From CAZOVB01 sp964583095 (GTDB taxonomy: Bacteria > Planctomycetota > Phycisphaerae > SM23-33), in assembly GCA_964583095.1 (NCBI GenBank), contig CAZOVB010000017.1, positions 1 to 64,000 on the forward strand: a stretch of DNA of 64,000 nt, in the 5' to 3' direction. This document shows, piece after piece, positions 49,910-59,752 of the stretch (position 1 is the first letter of the stretch; the number at the start of each line of letters is the position of its first letter). A model generated the notes under the pieces. The model made no database searches. It was not told the origin of the DNA and worked only from the letters and a program-made list of their open reading frames with translations. Made by a program: the position numbers and the translations under genes.

Positions 49910-51390
49910 GATGTGCGCGCGTTATCTGCGGCAGAGAAGGCTTCCAGTATCCCTCGGGCCTTGTGTCGTGTTTCCTCGAGTTCTTTTTGTGGATCCGAAT
50001 CGGCAACGATGCCACCGCCCACACCCACCAGCGCGCGCTTACCGGTATGTACGATCGTGCGGATGGCGATGTTCCATTCGCTCAGGCCCCCTGCGCAACT
50101 GCAGCCGATGCAGCCGGTGTAGACGTTCCGGGCCCAGGGCTCGAGTTCGTCGATGATTTCCATGGCGCGAATCTTGGGAGCCCCGGTGATCGATCCGCCC
50201 GGAAACGTCGCCCGCACCAGGTCCGCCTGGGTAGCCTGCGGTGTCAACTCTCCCTGGATCTCGGCCACCAGGTGCAGCACCGTCGGGTGCTCCTGGAGGA
50301 TTTTATCACGCGTGACCTTTACGCTGTGATACCGGCAGACGCGCCCCAGGTCGTTTCGGAGCAGATCCACGATCATCGCCAGTTCGGCGTTGTCCTTCTC
50401 GCTGGACAGCAGATCCCTGCCCAGACGCTCATCCTCGGGTCCGCCGGTGCGGCGGCAGGTTCCCTTGATCGGCCGGGTCAGAACCCGCCGGCCTCGCTTG
50501 CGAAGGAAAAGCTCCGGAGAGGCCGAGCAGATCGCCGCTTCGGACGAATCGGTGGGGAAACGCAAAAAGGCCCCGTAGGCCGAGGGGTTGTGCTTTCGCA
50601 GCGCCACGTACAACTCTTCCGGGCTGGGGGGAGATTCTATTTCCAACCGCCGCGAAAGGTTTACCTGGAAGATATCTCCGGCGGCGATGTACTCGATGCA
50701 TCGCGCCACGGCCCGGCGATACTGGTCGTCGGAGAAATTGCAGCCGGTTCGCTCGGGCAAGGGTCCGAGGGCATCGGGGTTCTGGGGGCAGGTCCTGGCC
50801 GAAGCGGAGGCGATCCAGTCTTTCAGGGCCTTGACGGCGGCCCGACCGGGCTCATCCTCGAAGTGGATCAGATCGGCACGGTCGTTCGGGTGGTCGATGA
50901 CAATCACGGCCGGGTAGAACGCCAGACGCAGATCCGGAAGGGGGGTATCCCGCAGAGCCCGGCAGGGCAGGTCCTCGATGGCTCTGCCCATCTCGTAGCC
51001 CAGGTAGCCGAACCATCCCGGGCCGTACGCCGGCGGAGCGTCGAAATCGTCCGTGACCTCCAGGAGCTTCGAGAGGATCTGCCAGAGACGATCGTTGGGC
51101 ACGTCCCGGGCGATGCTTGCCTTGCTGTCGCTGATCTCCGAACCGGTCACAATCAGGACATCCAGCGGATTGCAGGCCAGGATGGAATAGCGCCCGAAGT
51201 CGGGCTCCCTGGCTGAGGATTCCAACAGGACGCACTGCCGGACATCGCCCGAGGCCCCAAGCATTGCAGCGATATCCGGGACCGCATCGAGCTTGCTTCG
51301 GCGCAGCGGAGCAAGACGCCCCCTTCCGGCGAGGATGCTTCGGATCCACGTCTCTTGGGCGGGGTCTGGTTGTGTTTCCCGATGTTCCAC
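49888..51390 (-). CDS. pabB: Aminodeoxychorismate synthase component I
   Basis: A 500-residue chorismate-using enzyme. The TrpE/PabB fold is shown by GDIFQVNLSRR, SASPELFLR and the C-terminal GSITGAPKIRAMEIIDE and VGGGIVADSDPQKELEE. The active-site stretch is PIKGT (307-311): lysine 309 is the aminodeoxychorismate synthase residue, where anthranilate synthases have alanine. So it makes the 4-amino-4-deoxychorismate used for folate. No glutamine amidotransferase (pabA) is next to it. Start GTG 51390. It is 7 bases after the preceding minus-strand gene. Confidence 0.9.
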   Translation of the reverse strand: MEHRETQPDPAQETWIRSILAGRGRLAPLRRSKLDAVPDIAAMLGASGDVRQCVLLESSAREPDFGRYSILACNPLDVLIVTGSEISDSKASIARDVPNDRLWQILSKLLEVTDDFDAPPAYGPGWFGYLGYEMGRAIEDLPCRALRDTPLPDLRLAFYPAVIVIDHPNDRADLIHFEDEPGRAAVKALKDWIASASARTCPQNPDALGPLPERTGCNFSDDQYRRAVARCIEYIAAGDIFQVNLSRRLEIESPPSPEELYVALRKHNPSAYGAFLRFPTDSSEAAICSASPELFLRKRGRRVLTRPIKGTCRRTGGPEDERLGRDLLSSEKDNAELAMIVDLLRNDLGRVCRYHSVKVTRDKILQEHPTVLHLVAEIQGELTPQATQADLVRATFPGGSITGAPKIRAMEIIDELEPWARNVYTGCIGCSCAGGLSEWNIAIRTIVHTGKRALVGVGGGIVADSDPQKELEETRHKARGILEAFSAADNARTSCREIQT

Positions 51391-51397
51391 GTGGGGG

Positions 51398-52474
51398 TCA
51401 TTCCATGAAGGAAACGCCGAAGTCCCTGGCGTCCTGTCGGGTGAAATTCTGGGCTTTTTGAGCGGCGATCCGAAGCAGCGGGTCGGCGCTGGTGGAATAC
51501 TCGTCCAGGATGGAATCGATCTTGCTTCGGTTACGTTTGACGGATTCGTAACGGAATTTCATCGGCCCCATCCTCAGCAGCGCCTCAACTCGCCACATTC
51601 GATCCGCATCGTTTTGGGCGATGTGGATCACGTCCCCGGCCTCGGGCCAGTTGCGCCGGAAGAAGGCGTACTTCGCCACGTTGGGCCGGCAAACCTCGAC
51701 CGAAAGCGTTCGGGCGAAGCGGTCGATGACCTTGGCCTGTTCCGTAAGATTCCGCATTCGGGCGATCGTCCGCAACTGCCCCAGGGCGAACTGCTCGCTG
51801 CGAAGGCCCAGGAGAGCAATCTCCGCCCGGCCTCGCGTCCGGTTCAGGTCGTAGCCAAGAAGAAGCAGCTCCCGGGCGAACTGCTGGGCCTTGTCCAGGT
51901 CCCCTCTCAGCAGGTGGTGGAGGACCAGAACCTGCCCGGCTGCGCAGAGATTCCCCAGAAGTTCAGCGGCTGGGCAGTGGCGGAGATCCTTTCGGATCAG
52001 ATCGTCCATCGGAATCGGACCGACAAGCTTCGCCTCGGCCTTGCGGATTCCCCTGCGCACGTGCCCTTGGATTTCCAGGAGCATCTGCCCCGCGGTCGGG
52101 GTGAGCCTCCCAGCGATTTCGAGCGTGTCGAGCCGGCCAAGGGTTCTCAGGTGGGTTCGATCGATTGTTTCCAGCAGATTCGCCGGAGCATCTTCCCGGG
52201 CGGGAGCCAGATGGGAGGCAAAGTCGTTCTCAAGGCGGTCGAACTCCTTGGCTCCCAGCCAGTAGTCCTCGAGGGCATTGCCTTCCCGTTCGCGAGGCCC
52301 GATCCCAAGCAAAGACCAGTCATGTCGGACGCGGTGGAGATCCAGCAGGCCCGGATCGGACGTGGCGGAGGTGGGCGGATCGTGCTCCTGCGTTCCGGTC
52401 ACAACCGATACGATCAGTGCGACGGTTGTCAGCAGGAAGATTCCGGCAACAATCCAGCCCACGAAATTTGTCAC
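51398..52474 (-). CDS. Membrane-anchored protein of unknown function
   Basis: A 358-residue protein with one N-terminal membrane helix (FVGWIVAGIFLLTTVALIVSVV) and an all-helical soluble part rich in Leu, Arg and Glu, reminiscent of TPR-like helical repeats without a clear consensus. GTG 52474 overlaps the stop of the upstream lipoprotein gene (GTGA), so the two are coupled. The frame is open far upstream (to 52939) but that part lies inside the neighbour in another frame. Possibly a partner of the big lipoprotein. Confidence 0.65.
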   Translation of the reverse strand: MTNFVGWIVAGIFLLTTVALIVSVVTGTQEHDPPTSATSDPGLLDLHRVRHDWSLLGIGPREREGNALEDYWLGAKEFDRLENDFASHLAPAREDAPANLLETIDRTHLRTLGRLDTLEIAGRLTPTAGQMLLEIQGHVRRGIRKAEAKLVGPIPMDDLIRKDLRHCPAAELLGNLCAAGQVLVLHHLLRGDLDKAQQFARELLLLGYDLNRTRGRAEIALLGLRSEQFALGQLRTIARMRNLTEQAKVIDRFARTLSVEVCRPNVAKYAFFRRNWPEAGDVIHIAQNDADRMWRVEALLRMGPMKFRYESVKRNRSKIDSILDEYSTSADPLLRIAAQKAQNFTRQDARDFGVSFME

Positions 52475-55323
52475 GGAGCCACCTCGACAGTTTCCCGGGG
52501 CCTGTTGAGGATCAGCGTCCCCAGGTTCCTGGGATCGTAGTAATAGCGCGATGCATGATTCCAACTGCTGGTTTCGGGCCCTTGCGGGCGGTTTCGGATG
52601 AAGTTGACGCCCCACAGGTCCTTGCGGTTCTCGCCAAAGGCGCTGAGCGGGATAGCCAGTTCCGCCGTCCACCCGCGATCGTTCCGGGCCGTGGCCACGC
52701 GGATCTCCACAGGCCAGGACTTCGCCTCGTCCAGGGGAGGCTGGGTGTTGACGCCTCGCTGGGTGACGATCACCCCGGTGGGCTTTATGAGCAGGTGATA
52801 GAGCCCGCCGGCATCGACGGCTTTGCGGCCCGGATCCAGCAGGACCTCCAGCAGGTCCTCCTGAACCGCCAGCAGATGCTTGTATTGTACGAAGTTGGAG
52901 GAACGGGCGACCATTGCCTCGGGGTTGTCTTCGTTGCACTGAAACGCCAGGTACAGGTGCTCTTCATCCAGGCCGATCCAGCAGAAGGTGGCCTGCTCGG
53001 GTCCCTCGGCCAGGCCGTTGGCCGGACCCAGGCGGCGGAAGCTCGTGGCCGATCCGGCCGGCAGAAGAGGCCAGTCGTCCAGGATGCCGTTGATCTCCAC
53101 CCTTCGCGGCAGGGGCCGGGCCTGGAGCAGCGTCATCTCCGTCTGGAATGTCTGGGGGGGACGAAGGTTGCTCTCCATCCTGATCTCGATCGGCGCCTTG
53201 CCCGTGCCCGTGAATTCCAACAGGCCGTGGGTTACCTTCAAAACGCCCACCGTTCGCTGTCCGGGTTGAATCTCGAGTGTCGTCTGGGCCGGTCCGATCC
53301 CTTCGGGTCGATTGCCGGTCAAGGAAAGCGTGACCTGGGCGGTTTGGGACAGGTCGTTTCGTAGATCCACAAGCAAGTACGTTTCGATCCGGATTCGACC
53401 GGGCTGACCTTCCAACGCGGTGGCGGGGGGCTGGCTGAAGGTGCGGATCTGCTCGATCCGGATCCTGCGGGTCCGCTCCTGGAGGTCCCTCCAGCGCAGT
53501 CGAACGGCCATGGCTTGGCGGCGATTCTTTTCGTCCTCGGGATGCACCGCCAGGAGGGCTTCGCGAAGCAGCAGTTCGCGCCCCAGACGCCAGGATTCCA
53601 CACTCTTCTCCCTCCCGTCAAAGCGGGGGTCGAGATAGTGGTCGCCCGTCGAGGCCAGGCCCATGTGCCGGACCATCGCGTTGATGAGCGCATCGGCGAG
53701 CAGGTCGTTGCCCCGCTGGCGGAGGATCCACAGAAGCCCGGCATCCGAGAGCCCTCTGCGGAAGCGCTTGAGGGTTGCACAGATTGCGACGTCTCCCTGG
53801 GCCGGGTAGAAAAGCCTCCCCGTCTCGTGCGTCGAGTCCTCCTGCAGCGTCCGGCCTGTCCACTGGAGAACGTCCGGGATAAAGACCCCGGCCACGCGGT
53901 ACTTCATCGCGAACCAGCAGAGACTGCGGGGATCGGTCGACGCGCTCCAGAGATTCAGCGAGGGGCCATACAGCGGCATGGCCGGCTGGAGCCACTTTCC
54001 CGCCGGCGGACTGCCGGTTCCTCCCCGCAACTGAAGGAAGTCATAGGAGGGGGCAAACCACCTGCCCGGGGGCGCCAACAGGTCCGTGTTCTCGACAAAG
54101 CCTTGGGGAATCTGCCAACCGACTTTCCGCGGCACCGGAACCGGCAGCGTAGAGAGGATGGCTGCGGAGGGATCGGCCCGGCGAATCAGCGACGCCATCC
54201 GGAACTGGATCGGGTAGGCTTGCCCCGCGGGGGGGGTTCGCCAAGGCCAGGTGGCCAGGTGAACACCGGGCCCCATTTGGCCCAGATGCTCCAGCGACGC
54301 GGTGGTGAGTTGTTCGAGCGTCTGGTTGTAGGTCGGATCATCGCGGCCGGCGGGGCCGGTCGGATCGGGCCAGTCGGCACTGATGGGCAGGATCCACATC
54401 CGCGCCGGGAGCTTGTCGGGAAAGGCTGAACCGTCCAGGTAGGGCAGCGCGATGTTGTCGTAGTCGGCCCAGTCCACGCGGATCGTCCCGTCCAGGTCCC
54501 GTTTGAAGAGCGGCTTGAGGGCCTTGTCCAGCAGGTCGATCTTGTGCTCGTGGGCCAGGACCATCAAGCGACGAAGATACCCCAGGCCGCGCCGCACATC
54601 CGGGCTCCGCCTGTCCAGCCGCCGGGGCCGATACGGCACGCCGTTACGTCGGACGAACTGGCCGTAGACCTCTCGGTGGTCGAATCCGCCTGCAACCAGA
54701 AAGGGCAGTGCATCGGGCAGGACCAGGTCCAGCACCTCCAGGCGCAGTTGGATATTGCGACGCGCGTGGGAGCCGCTGGCAAGGGCCAGCTCCGCTGTAC
54801 AGCTGCCCGGGGGGGCGGCGTGGCCGAGGGTGACTTCCACCCAGAACACCGCCCGGTCGGAGGCAGGCAAGTCCACCGATCCATCCCCCTGGGGCAAGAG
54901 GATTTCGTAGACGCTTACCGGTTGCTTTGGTGCACTGCCCAGGCGGAGCATCCAGGACGGGGCTTTGCCCAGGTCCAGCCGGGCCATCCGATAGACCTGC
55001 ACCGAAACGTGCGGGATTTCCCTGCCCCGGCTGTCCACCAGGGCCGATGCCTCCAGTCGAAGACTCTGGACGGGCTGATCGCCGGCATCGACAACGAGTT
55101 GGAATCCCACGGCGTCGTTGGCGGCCCCGGCGAGCGACACGGTTTCAAACTCCACATCGGCAATCGGACTCACCGTCAGGGCCGGCATGTTTCGGGTGAT
55201 GCGGACCATGTCCTGGGCGGCCCAGACATCCAGCGCAGGGCGGCTGGGGGCGCATCCGGCGCAGAAGACCAGAATGCAACCAAGGAGGATGGGAGCCGCG
55301 ATCCGGGGTGTGACTGACTTCAT
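52471..55323 (-). CDS. Large lipoprotein with C-terminal CBM9-like domain
   Basis: A 950-residue predicted lipoprotein (LLGCILVFCAGC lipobox at about 24). A beta-sandwich region (40-220) is followed by a barrel-like domain (240-560) resembling glycoside-hydrolase-like DUF4091 proteins. A further beta domain and a C-terminal CBM9/DOMON-like module (about 720-940: INGILDDWPLLPAG, WIGLDEEHLYLAFQCNED, DLLEVLLDPG) end the protein. It probably acts on polysaccharide outside the cytoplasm. ATG 55323 gives the signal peptide; TACAAT (minus strand, 55334-55339) lies only ten bases before it, so the transcript may have almost no leader. A longer start at 55347 would put the -10 box inside the gene. Confidence 0.65.
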   Translation of the reverse strand: MKSVTPRIAAPILLGCILVFCAGCAPSRPALDVWAAQDMVRITRNMPALTVSPIADVEFETVSLAGAANDAVGFQLVVDAGDQPVQSLRLEASALVDSRGREIPHVSVQVYRMARLDLGKAPSWMLRLGSAPKQPVSVYEILLPQGDGSVDLPASDRAVFWVEVTLGHAAPPGSCTAELALASGSHARRNIQLRLEVLDLVLPDALPFLVAGGFDHREVYGQFVRRNGVPYRPRRLDRRSPDVRRGLGYLRRLMVLAHEHKIDLLDKALKPLFKRDLDGTIRVDWADYDNIALPYLDGSAFPDKLPARMWILPISADWPDPTGPAGRDDPTYNQTLEQLTTASLEHLGQMGPGVHLATWPWRTPPAGQAYPIQFRMASLIRRADPSAAILSTLPVPVPRKVGWQIPQGFVENTDLLAPPGRWFAPSYDFLQLRGGTGSPPAGKWLQPAMPLYGPSLNLWSASTDPRSLCWFAMKYRVAGVFIPDVLQWTGRTLQEDSTHETGRLFYPAQGDVAICATLKRFRRGLSDAGLLWILRQRGNDLLADALINAMVRHMGLASTGDHYLDPRFDGREKSVESWRLGRELLLREALLAVHPEDEKNRRQAMAVRLRWRDLQERTRRIRIEQIRTFSQPPATALEGQPGRIRIETYLLVDLRNDLSQTAQVTLSLTGNRPEGIGPAQTTLEIQPGQRTVGVLKVTHGLLEFTGTGKAPIEIRMESNLRPPQTFQTEMTLLQARPLPRRVEINGILDDWPLLPAGSATSFRRLGPANGLAEGPEQATFCWIGLDEEHLYLAFQCNEDNPEAMVARSSNFVQYKHLLAVQEDLLEVLLDPGRKAVDAGGLYHLLIKPTGVIVTQRGVNTQPPLDEAKSWPVEIRVATARNDRGWTAELAIPLSAFGENRKDLWGVNFIRNRPQGPETSSWNHASRYYYDPRNLGTLILNRPRETVEVAP

Positions 55324-55391
55324 GGAACTACGGATTGTACCGGCCAAAGCTCTGAAGGAAAAGCCATTAGATGCCCCTGAGGCGATACCCG

Positions 55392-57533
55392 TCAGGGCAG
55401 GGCGTACAGCGTGGCCGTCGCGTAGCGGCGATCGTGGGGGCGCTGATCGGAAATGCGATCGAATTCGATCCGAAGTCCCAGTGGCTTGAGTTCCTCGATA
55501 ATTCCCAACCGGGGGGGCTGACCCAAGGCCGCTGCCTCAAGCACATCGTTCGAGAGCACCTCCGGATAGCCGTATGTTGTAGCCAGCCGCCGGATCTCAC
55601 TCCAGTTGACCAGGATGCGGCTGATGCCCTTGGATCGGAGATGGGCCAGTCGCTCAGCCGGGCCGGCTTCGGGCTTGAGGTACCTGAGCAACTCCTGTGT
55701 GTCGAAGGGCGTGGAGTAAACCGTGCCTGCAGGATAATAAAACGCCGGGGCCTCACCGATCATCAGCAGTCGCCCGGACGGGGGCAGGTGACCCTCGCCG
55801 TAGATCTCCGGGAGGGTCCATCGGGCGACATCTTCCCGCGGGGCCGGGGGCACATACCCTTGCGGGCCGCGAGCGGTCGTATCGAAAACCCACAATGCGA
55901 TGGCGAGACCGATCGAGCAGAGCACGACAGAAGCTCCCATCCCGGCCGCCGGCGCAGCTTTGAGGCGTTGTCGGGCTGCGTCGATCCCCTCAGCCGCCAG
56001 CAGGCAGATTACCACCAGGGCCGGTGAGAGAAACCGGGGGGGCATCCGATGCGTGGCCAGGGCCCAGACGCCAAGCTGCGCCGTCAGAACTAACCCCAGT
56101 GCGGCGGGAAAGCTCCAGCGGCGTCTTCGCCAGGCAAGCAGTGCCCAGCCGGCCGAGAGCAAGCCCGCGACCATCAGGGCAGGGTTAAAGAGCTTGTCCG
56201 TCAATCCGCCCACAAACTGACCCAGTCTGCCCGACTCATCGCGCGGGGGCAGGGGCACCGACGGCTGGGGAACCGGCGGATGATCGCCGGGTCGATGGCC
56301 CTGGATCCACCTCTTCTGTTCTTCGGGCGTCCAGTGTCCCCTCCCCAGCAGGTCGGTGGCCAGGGGGAAGAGCGGATTGCCCGTCAGGGCCAGGTTTCGA
56401 ATGAGCCAGGGGCTGAAGAGAACAATCGCAGCCGTCATGGCCAGGCCGATCTGTCCCAGCCTCGCCCGCCGGTGGCCTGCGAACACTCGCAGGGCCATCA
56501 CCAGGAGAATCGGGGCAAGAATAAACCCCACCGAGAGATACTTGACGCAGCAGGAAGCCCCCATCGCCAGGCCGATCAGCAGGGCATATTGCCATCGCGG
56601 CGCCCGCCACCAGCGCTGCAGCCAGGCCAAGGCCAAAGCCAGGTACGCGAATTCGCCCAGTTCCACCATCGCTGTCCAGCCCAGTCGCAGGACCATCGGG
56701 CAGGTTGCAAGCAGCAGGGCCGCCCAGAGTCCGACCCTCCGGCGCCGCCGGCCGAACATGCAAAGCAGCACACCCGCGGTGAGGCAGCCCAGCAGGCCGT
56801 GGACAATCTTGGCCTGGTACATGGCCTGGCCGCCCGAGCCCGGGGCCATCTTCATGCCCAGAAGGTAAAGCATCTCCATCTGCATCGGGTAGTAGCTGTA
56901 GACGTTGTGTCGCAGTTGGCCGATGCGTCCGGCCAGGAGATACTCGCGAGGCACCTGCAAGTGGTAGAGCGTCACGTCGTAGCCGTCGCCGGGCATGCCG
57001 ACGAACCAGGGAGGTCGCATCGCGCCGGCCAGCCAGAGCCCCGCCGAAAGGGCCAGCACCCCTCCTGCCAGCAGGACTCCAGGCGCAACGGGCCTCGATC
57101 TTTTCGCCCAGGCCTCTGCGAGTCGCATTCGTCCGCGGTAAACGCCCAAGGCCCCGATGGCCGCCGATACCAACAGGAGTACCCCGATGATCACCGGGCT
57201 CATCAGGCCCAGCACGCCCAGAATCAGCATGATCAGCGAGAGCAGCCAGAGCCCCAGCAGGAGGCACGTCAGCCCCCACAGCAGAGGTCCCGCCGCGGGC
57301 GGTCTTCCTGCAAGCCCCAGCAGGGGCCAGGCCATCCCTGCCCCGGCCAGGAGAACCGCTCCCCAGAAAACCAGCAGGAAAAGTGCGTCGGGCAGCGTGA
57401 GGATCAAGCTGCTTGCGTCCCTCGTGGCCACAAGAAGGCCCGCCACCAACAGAAGCAGCCAGAGCCCGATGGCCCCGGGCCAACTCAGGCTCGCTCCGGG
57501 GGACTGCTTGACTGGCTGGCGAGGTTTGGCCAC
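55392..57533 (-). CDS. GT-C-like polytopic glycosyltransferase candidate
   Basis: A 713-residue membrane protein with 12 or more helices followed by a soluble domain of about 170 residues. PGDGYDVTLYHLQVPREYLLAGRI after the fifth or sixth helix, with its acidic D-x-x-x-Y-H pattern, and the general helix-loop layout resemble GT-C glycosyltransferases that use lipid-linked sugars. The C-terminal part contains GRLLMIGEAPAFYYPAGTVY. GTG 57533 follows GGGAGG. It starts eight bases after the exporter gene stops, so the two are probably co-transcribed and may serve one surface glycan. Substrate unknown. Confidence 0.65.
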   Translation of the reverse strand: MAKPRQPVKQSPGASLSWPGAIGLWLLLLVAGLLVATRDASSLILTLPDALFLLVFWGAVLLAGAGMAWPLLGLAGRPPAAGPLLWGLTCLLLGLWLLSLIMLILGVLGLMSPVIIGVLLLVSAAIGALGVYRGRMRLAEAWAKRSRPVAPGVLLAGGVLALSAGLWLAGAMRPPWFVGMPGDGYDVTLYHLQVPREYLLAGRIGQLRHNVYSYYPMQMEMLYLLGMKMAPGSGGQAMYQAKIVHGLLGCLTAGVLLCMFGRRRRRVGLWAALLLATCPMVLRLGWTAMVELGEFAYLALALAWLQRWWRAPRWQYALLIGLAMGASCCVKYLSVGFILAPILLVMALRVFAGHRRARLGQIGLAMTAAIVLFSPWLIRNLALTGNPLFPLATDLLGRGHWTPEEQKRWIQGHRPGDHPPVPQPSVPLPPRDESGRLGQFVGGLTDKLFNPALMVAGLLSAGWALLAWRRRRWSFPAALGLVLTAQLGVWALATHRMPPRFLSPALVVICLLAAEGIDAARQRLKAAPAAGMGASVVLCSIGLAIALWVFDTTARGPQGYVPPAPREDVARWTLPEIYGEGHLPPSGRLLMIGEAPAFYYPAGTVYSTPFDTQELLRYLKPEAGPAERLAHLRSKGISRILVNWSEIRRLATTYGYPEVLSNDVLEAAALGQPPRLGIIEELKPLGLRIEFDRISDQRPHDRRYATATLYALP

Positions 57534-57540
57534 GTGCGAA

Positions 57541-59679
57541 TCAACCTCCCGAATCGACGAACTGCGTCCGGTACAGGTGGGCGTAGAGCTTGCAGCGGTC
57601 CAGGAGCTGCTCGTGCGTCCCGGCATCGACAATCTGCCCGGAGTTCATCACGACGATCATATCAGCCGACAAGACCGTCGCGAACCGGTGGGCGATCATC
57701 AGGCTCGTGCGCTGCTGCATGAAGAGTTCCATGGCCTGGTGGATCCGGTGTTCGCTGTCGGCATCGACCTGGCTGGTGGCTTCGTCGAAAATCAGAATCG
57801 CCGGGTCGCGCAGAATCGCCCGGGCAATGGCGATGCGTTGGCGCTGGCCTCCCGAAAGCGTCGAGCCTTTCTCGCCGACGATCGTGTCGTAGCCTTCGGG
57901 AAGCTCGCGGACGAACTCGTCCACGAAGGCTTTCTTCGCCGCCTCGATCACCTGCTCCCGCTTGGGCCTGCGCAGCCCGTAGGAGATGTTCTCGGCGATC
58001 GTCGCGTGGAACAGGACGGTCTCCTGGGTGACCATGCCCACTTGCCGGCGAAGCGAGCGCAGCGACACCTGGGAGATGTCCCGGCCATCGATGAGGATCT
58101 TGCCCTGGTCGGGGTTGAACAGGCGCGGAACCATTGAAACCAGCGTGGTCTTCCCGCAGCCGTTGGGGCCCACGATGGCCACGCTCTGCCCGGCGGAGAT
58201 CTCCAGGTTGATGTCCATCAGGGCGTCCTCGCCGGCATTGGGGTAGCGGAAACGCACATCCTGGAAGACCAGTGATTCGCTGTGTCGGGGCAGCGAAGGC
58301 GCCCCGGACACCCGCGGTTCGATGGGCTCGTCGCGAAGCTGGAAGATCCGACCGGCCGCTGCGTCGGCCCGCTGGAAGCGCGTGGCGACCTTGGCCAGCT
58401 TGCGCACCGGGTCGAACAGGGCGGCCAGGCAAGCCATCCACGCGATGAAGATGAACGGGTCGAACAGGTCGTTGAGGACGAAGTAGCCGGCGGCCCCGGC
58501 GGCGGCAGCCCCGGCGGTGACCCCCATCGCCTCGATGGACGGTGCGGTGGCTGCGTCGATCCGGGCCATCCTCCGTTGCTGCTTGAGCAGGCGGCGGTTC
58601 TCCCGGAAGAACCGCTTTCGCTCGTGGGATTCCATCGTGTAGGTCTTGACCACGCGAATGCCGGTGAGGGTCTCTTCCAGCACGGCCAGCATCAGCGACC
58701 AGCTTTCCAGGGCGCGTCGGCTGGCGCGCTTCATTACCTTGCCGAATTTGCGGATCAGCAGGAAGGCCGGAGGTCCGGCCAGGGTGGCAATCAGCGTCAG
58801 TTCCCAACTGAGTATCAGGGCGGCGATGAGGGAGCCGATCGCCTTGGCCGGCTCGACCAGCGTCTTGCCGAACAGCGTGACCTGCCCCCGCGCCAGTTCA
58901 CCGGTGTCCTGGATGAACCGGCTCATCGTGTCGCTCGTGCCCCGCTGGGCGTAGAATGTCACCGGCAGGCGAAGGGCGGTGTTGTAGACGTCGCGGCGGA
59001 TGTCCATGATTCCGGCCCAGACGGCCGTCTCGACCAGGTATTCCTGGATGAACCGCATCAGGTCCCGAAGGACCGTCAGGATGACCAGTCCCACCAGGAT
59101 CCAGACCAGCAGGGGGAACCGCTGGGCCCGGGTCTCGGGTTCGGGGATCCGCCCTGCGACCCTGCCCAGCATCCGGGAGGTGAAGGGCGCCCTGGCCGGC
59201 CTGACCTGGGCGGTCTGGACCTGGCCCGTGGAGGAGTCGTACAGGCGCAACGTCACCCGCTCTCCGGCGGGCAACTGGGCCAACAGGCGAGCGGCGTCGT
59301 CGGCCCGGAGAACCCGGTGCTGCGGATTCCCATCCTCCAGGCCCACGATCCACTGATTGCCGGTAAGACCGGCCTTGTCCCCGGCCCCGTCCTCCCGCAC
59401 TTCCACAATCCCCAGTGCTGTGGCCAGCGGAATGTCCTCGACCGAGGTCTCGGGAGGAAGCTCCTGGTAGACGGTTCGCAGTTCCAGTCGGCCATCCACG
59501 ACGGACTTCCACGCCCAGCCGTGGAGGCCTTCCCGGTCGACCAGAACTTTCAGCGTGGGGGCCAGCATGCCCAGCCCCCCGCCCCACAAAAGGGCGATGA
59601 CCAGTACGCAAGCGGCCGAGATGCCCAACCGCCACCGGTAGGGCTTGAGATATTGCAGGGATCGGAAGAAGTCTTTCAT
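57541..59679 (-). CDS. MsbA-type ABC exporter with PDZ-like insertion
   Basis: A 712-residue half-transporter: membrane domain, then ATPase with Walker A GPNGCGKTT, signature LSGGQRQR and Walker B ILIFDEA. It resembles lipid A/lipid-linked exporters of the MsbA group. Between helix 1 and helix 2 (about residues 85-163) there is a PDZ-like domain: ALGIVEVREDGAGDKAGLT, then WIVGLEDGN and VTLRLYD, as in PDZ peptide-binding folds, which would face the periplasm. That makes it about 120 residues longer than ordinary MsbA. ATG 59679 is the family-like start; an upstream start at 59724 is possible. It precedes the GT-C-like gene by 8 bases. Confidence 0.85.
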   Translation of the reverse strand: MKDFFRSLQYLKPYRWRLGISAACVLVIALLWGGGLGMLAPTLKVLVDREGLHGWAWKSVVDGRLELRTVYQELPPETSVEDIPLATALGIVEVREDGAGDKAGLTGNQWIVGLEDGNPQHRVLRADDAARLLAQLPAGERVTLRLYDSSTGQVQTAQVRPARAPFTSRMLGRVAGRIPEPETRAQRFPLLVWILVGLVILTVLRDLMRFIQEYLVETAVWAGIMDIRRDVYNTALRLPVTFYAQRGTSDTMSRFIQDTGELARGQVTLFGKTLVEPAKAIGSLIAALILSWELTLIATLAGPPAFLLIRKFGKVMKRASRRALESWSLMLAVLEETLTGIRVVKTYTMESHERKRFFRENRRLLKQQRRMARIDAATAPSIEAMGVTAGAAAAGAAGYFVLNDLFDPFIFIAWMACLAALFDPVRKLAKVATRFQRADAAAGRIFQLRDEPIEPRVSGAPSLPRHSESLVFQDVRFRYPNAGEDALMDINLEISAGQSVAIVGPNGCGKTTLVSMVPRLFNPDQGKILIDGRDISQVSLRSLRRQVGMVTQETVLFHATIAENISYGLRRPKREQVIEAAKKAFVDEFVRELPEGYDTIVGEKGSTLSGGQRQRIAIARAILRDPAILIFDEATSQVDADSEHRIHQAMELFMQQRTSLMIAHRFATVLSADMIVVMNSGQIVDAGTHEQLLDRCKLYAHLYRTQFVDSGG

Positions 59680-59752
59680 TCGGTCTTCGTAGCTTCCTTC
59701 AAACGGGAATACAAGTGGCCCCATCGCTTCTGGGACAGTGGTTCCCCGGGTG

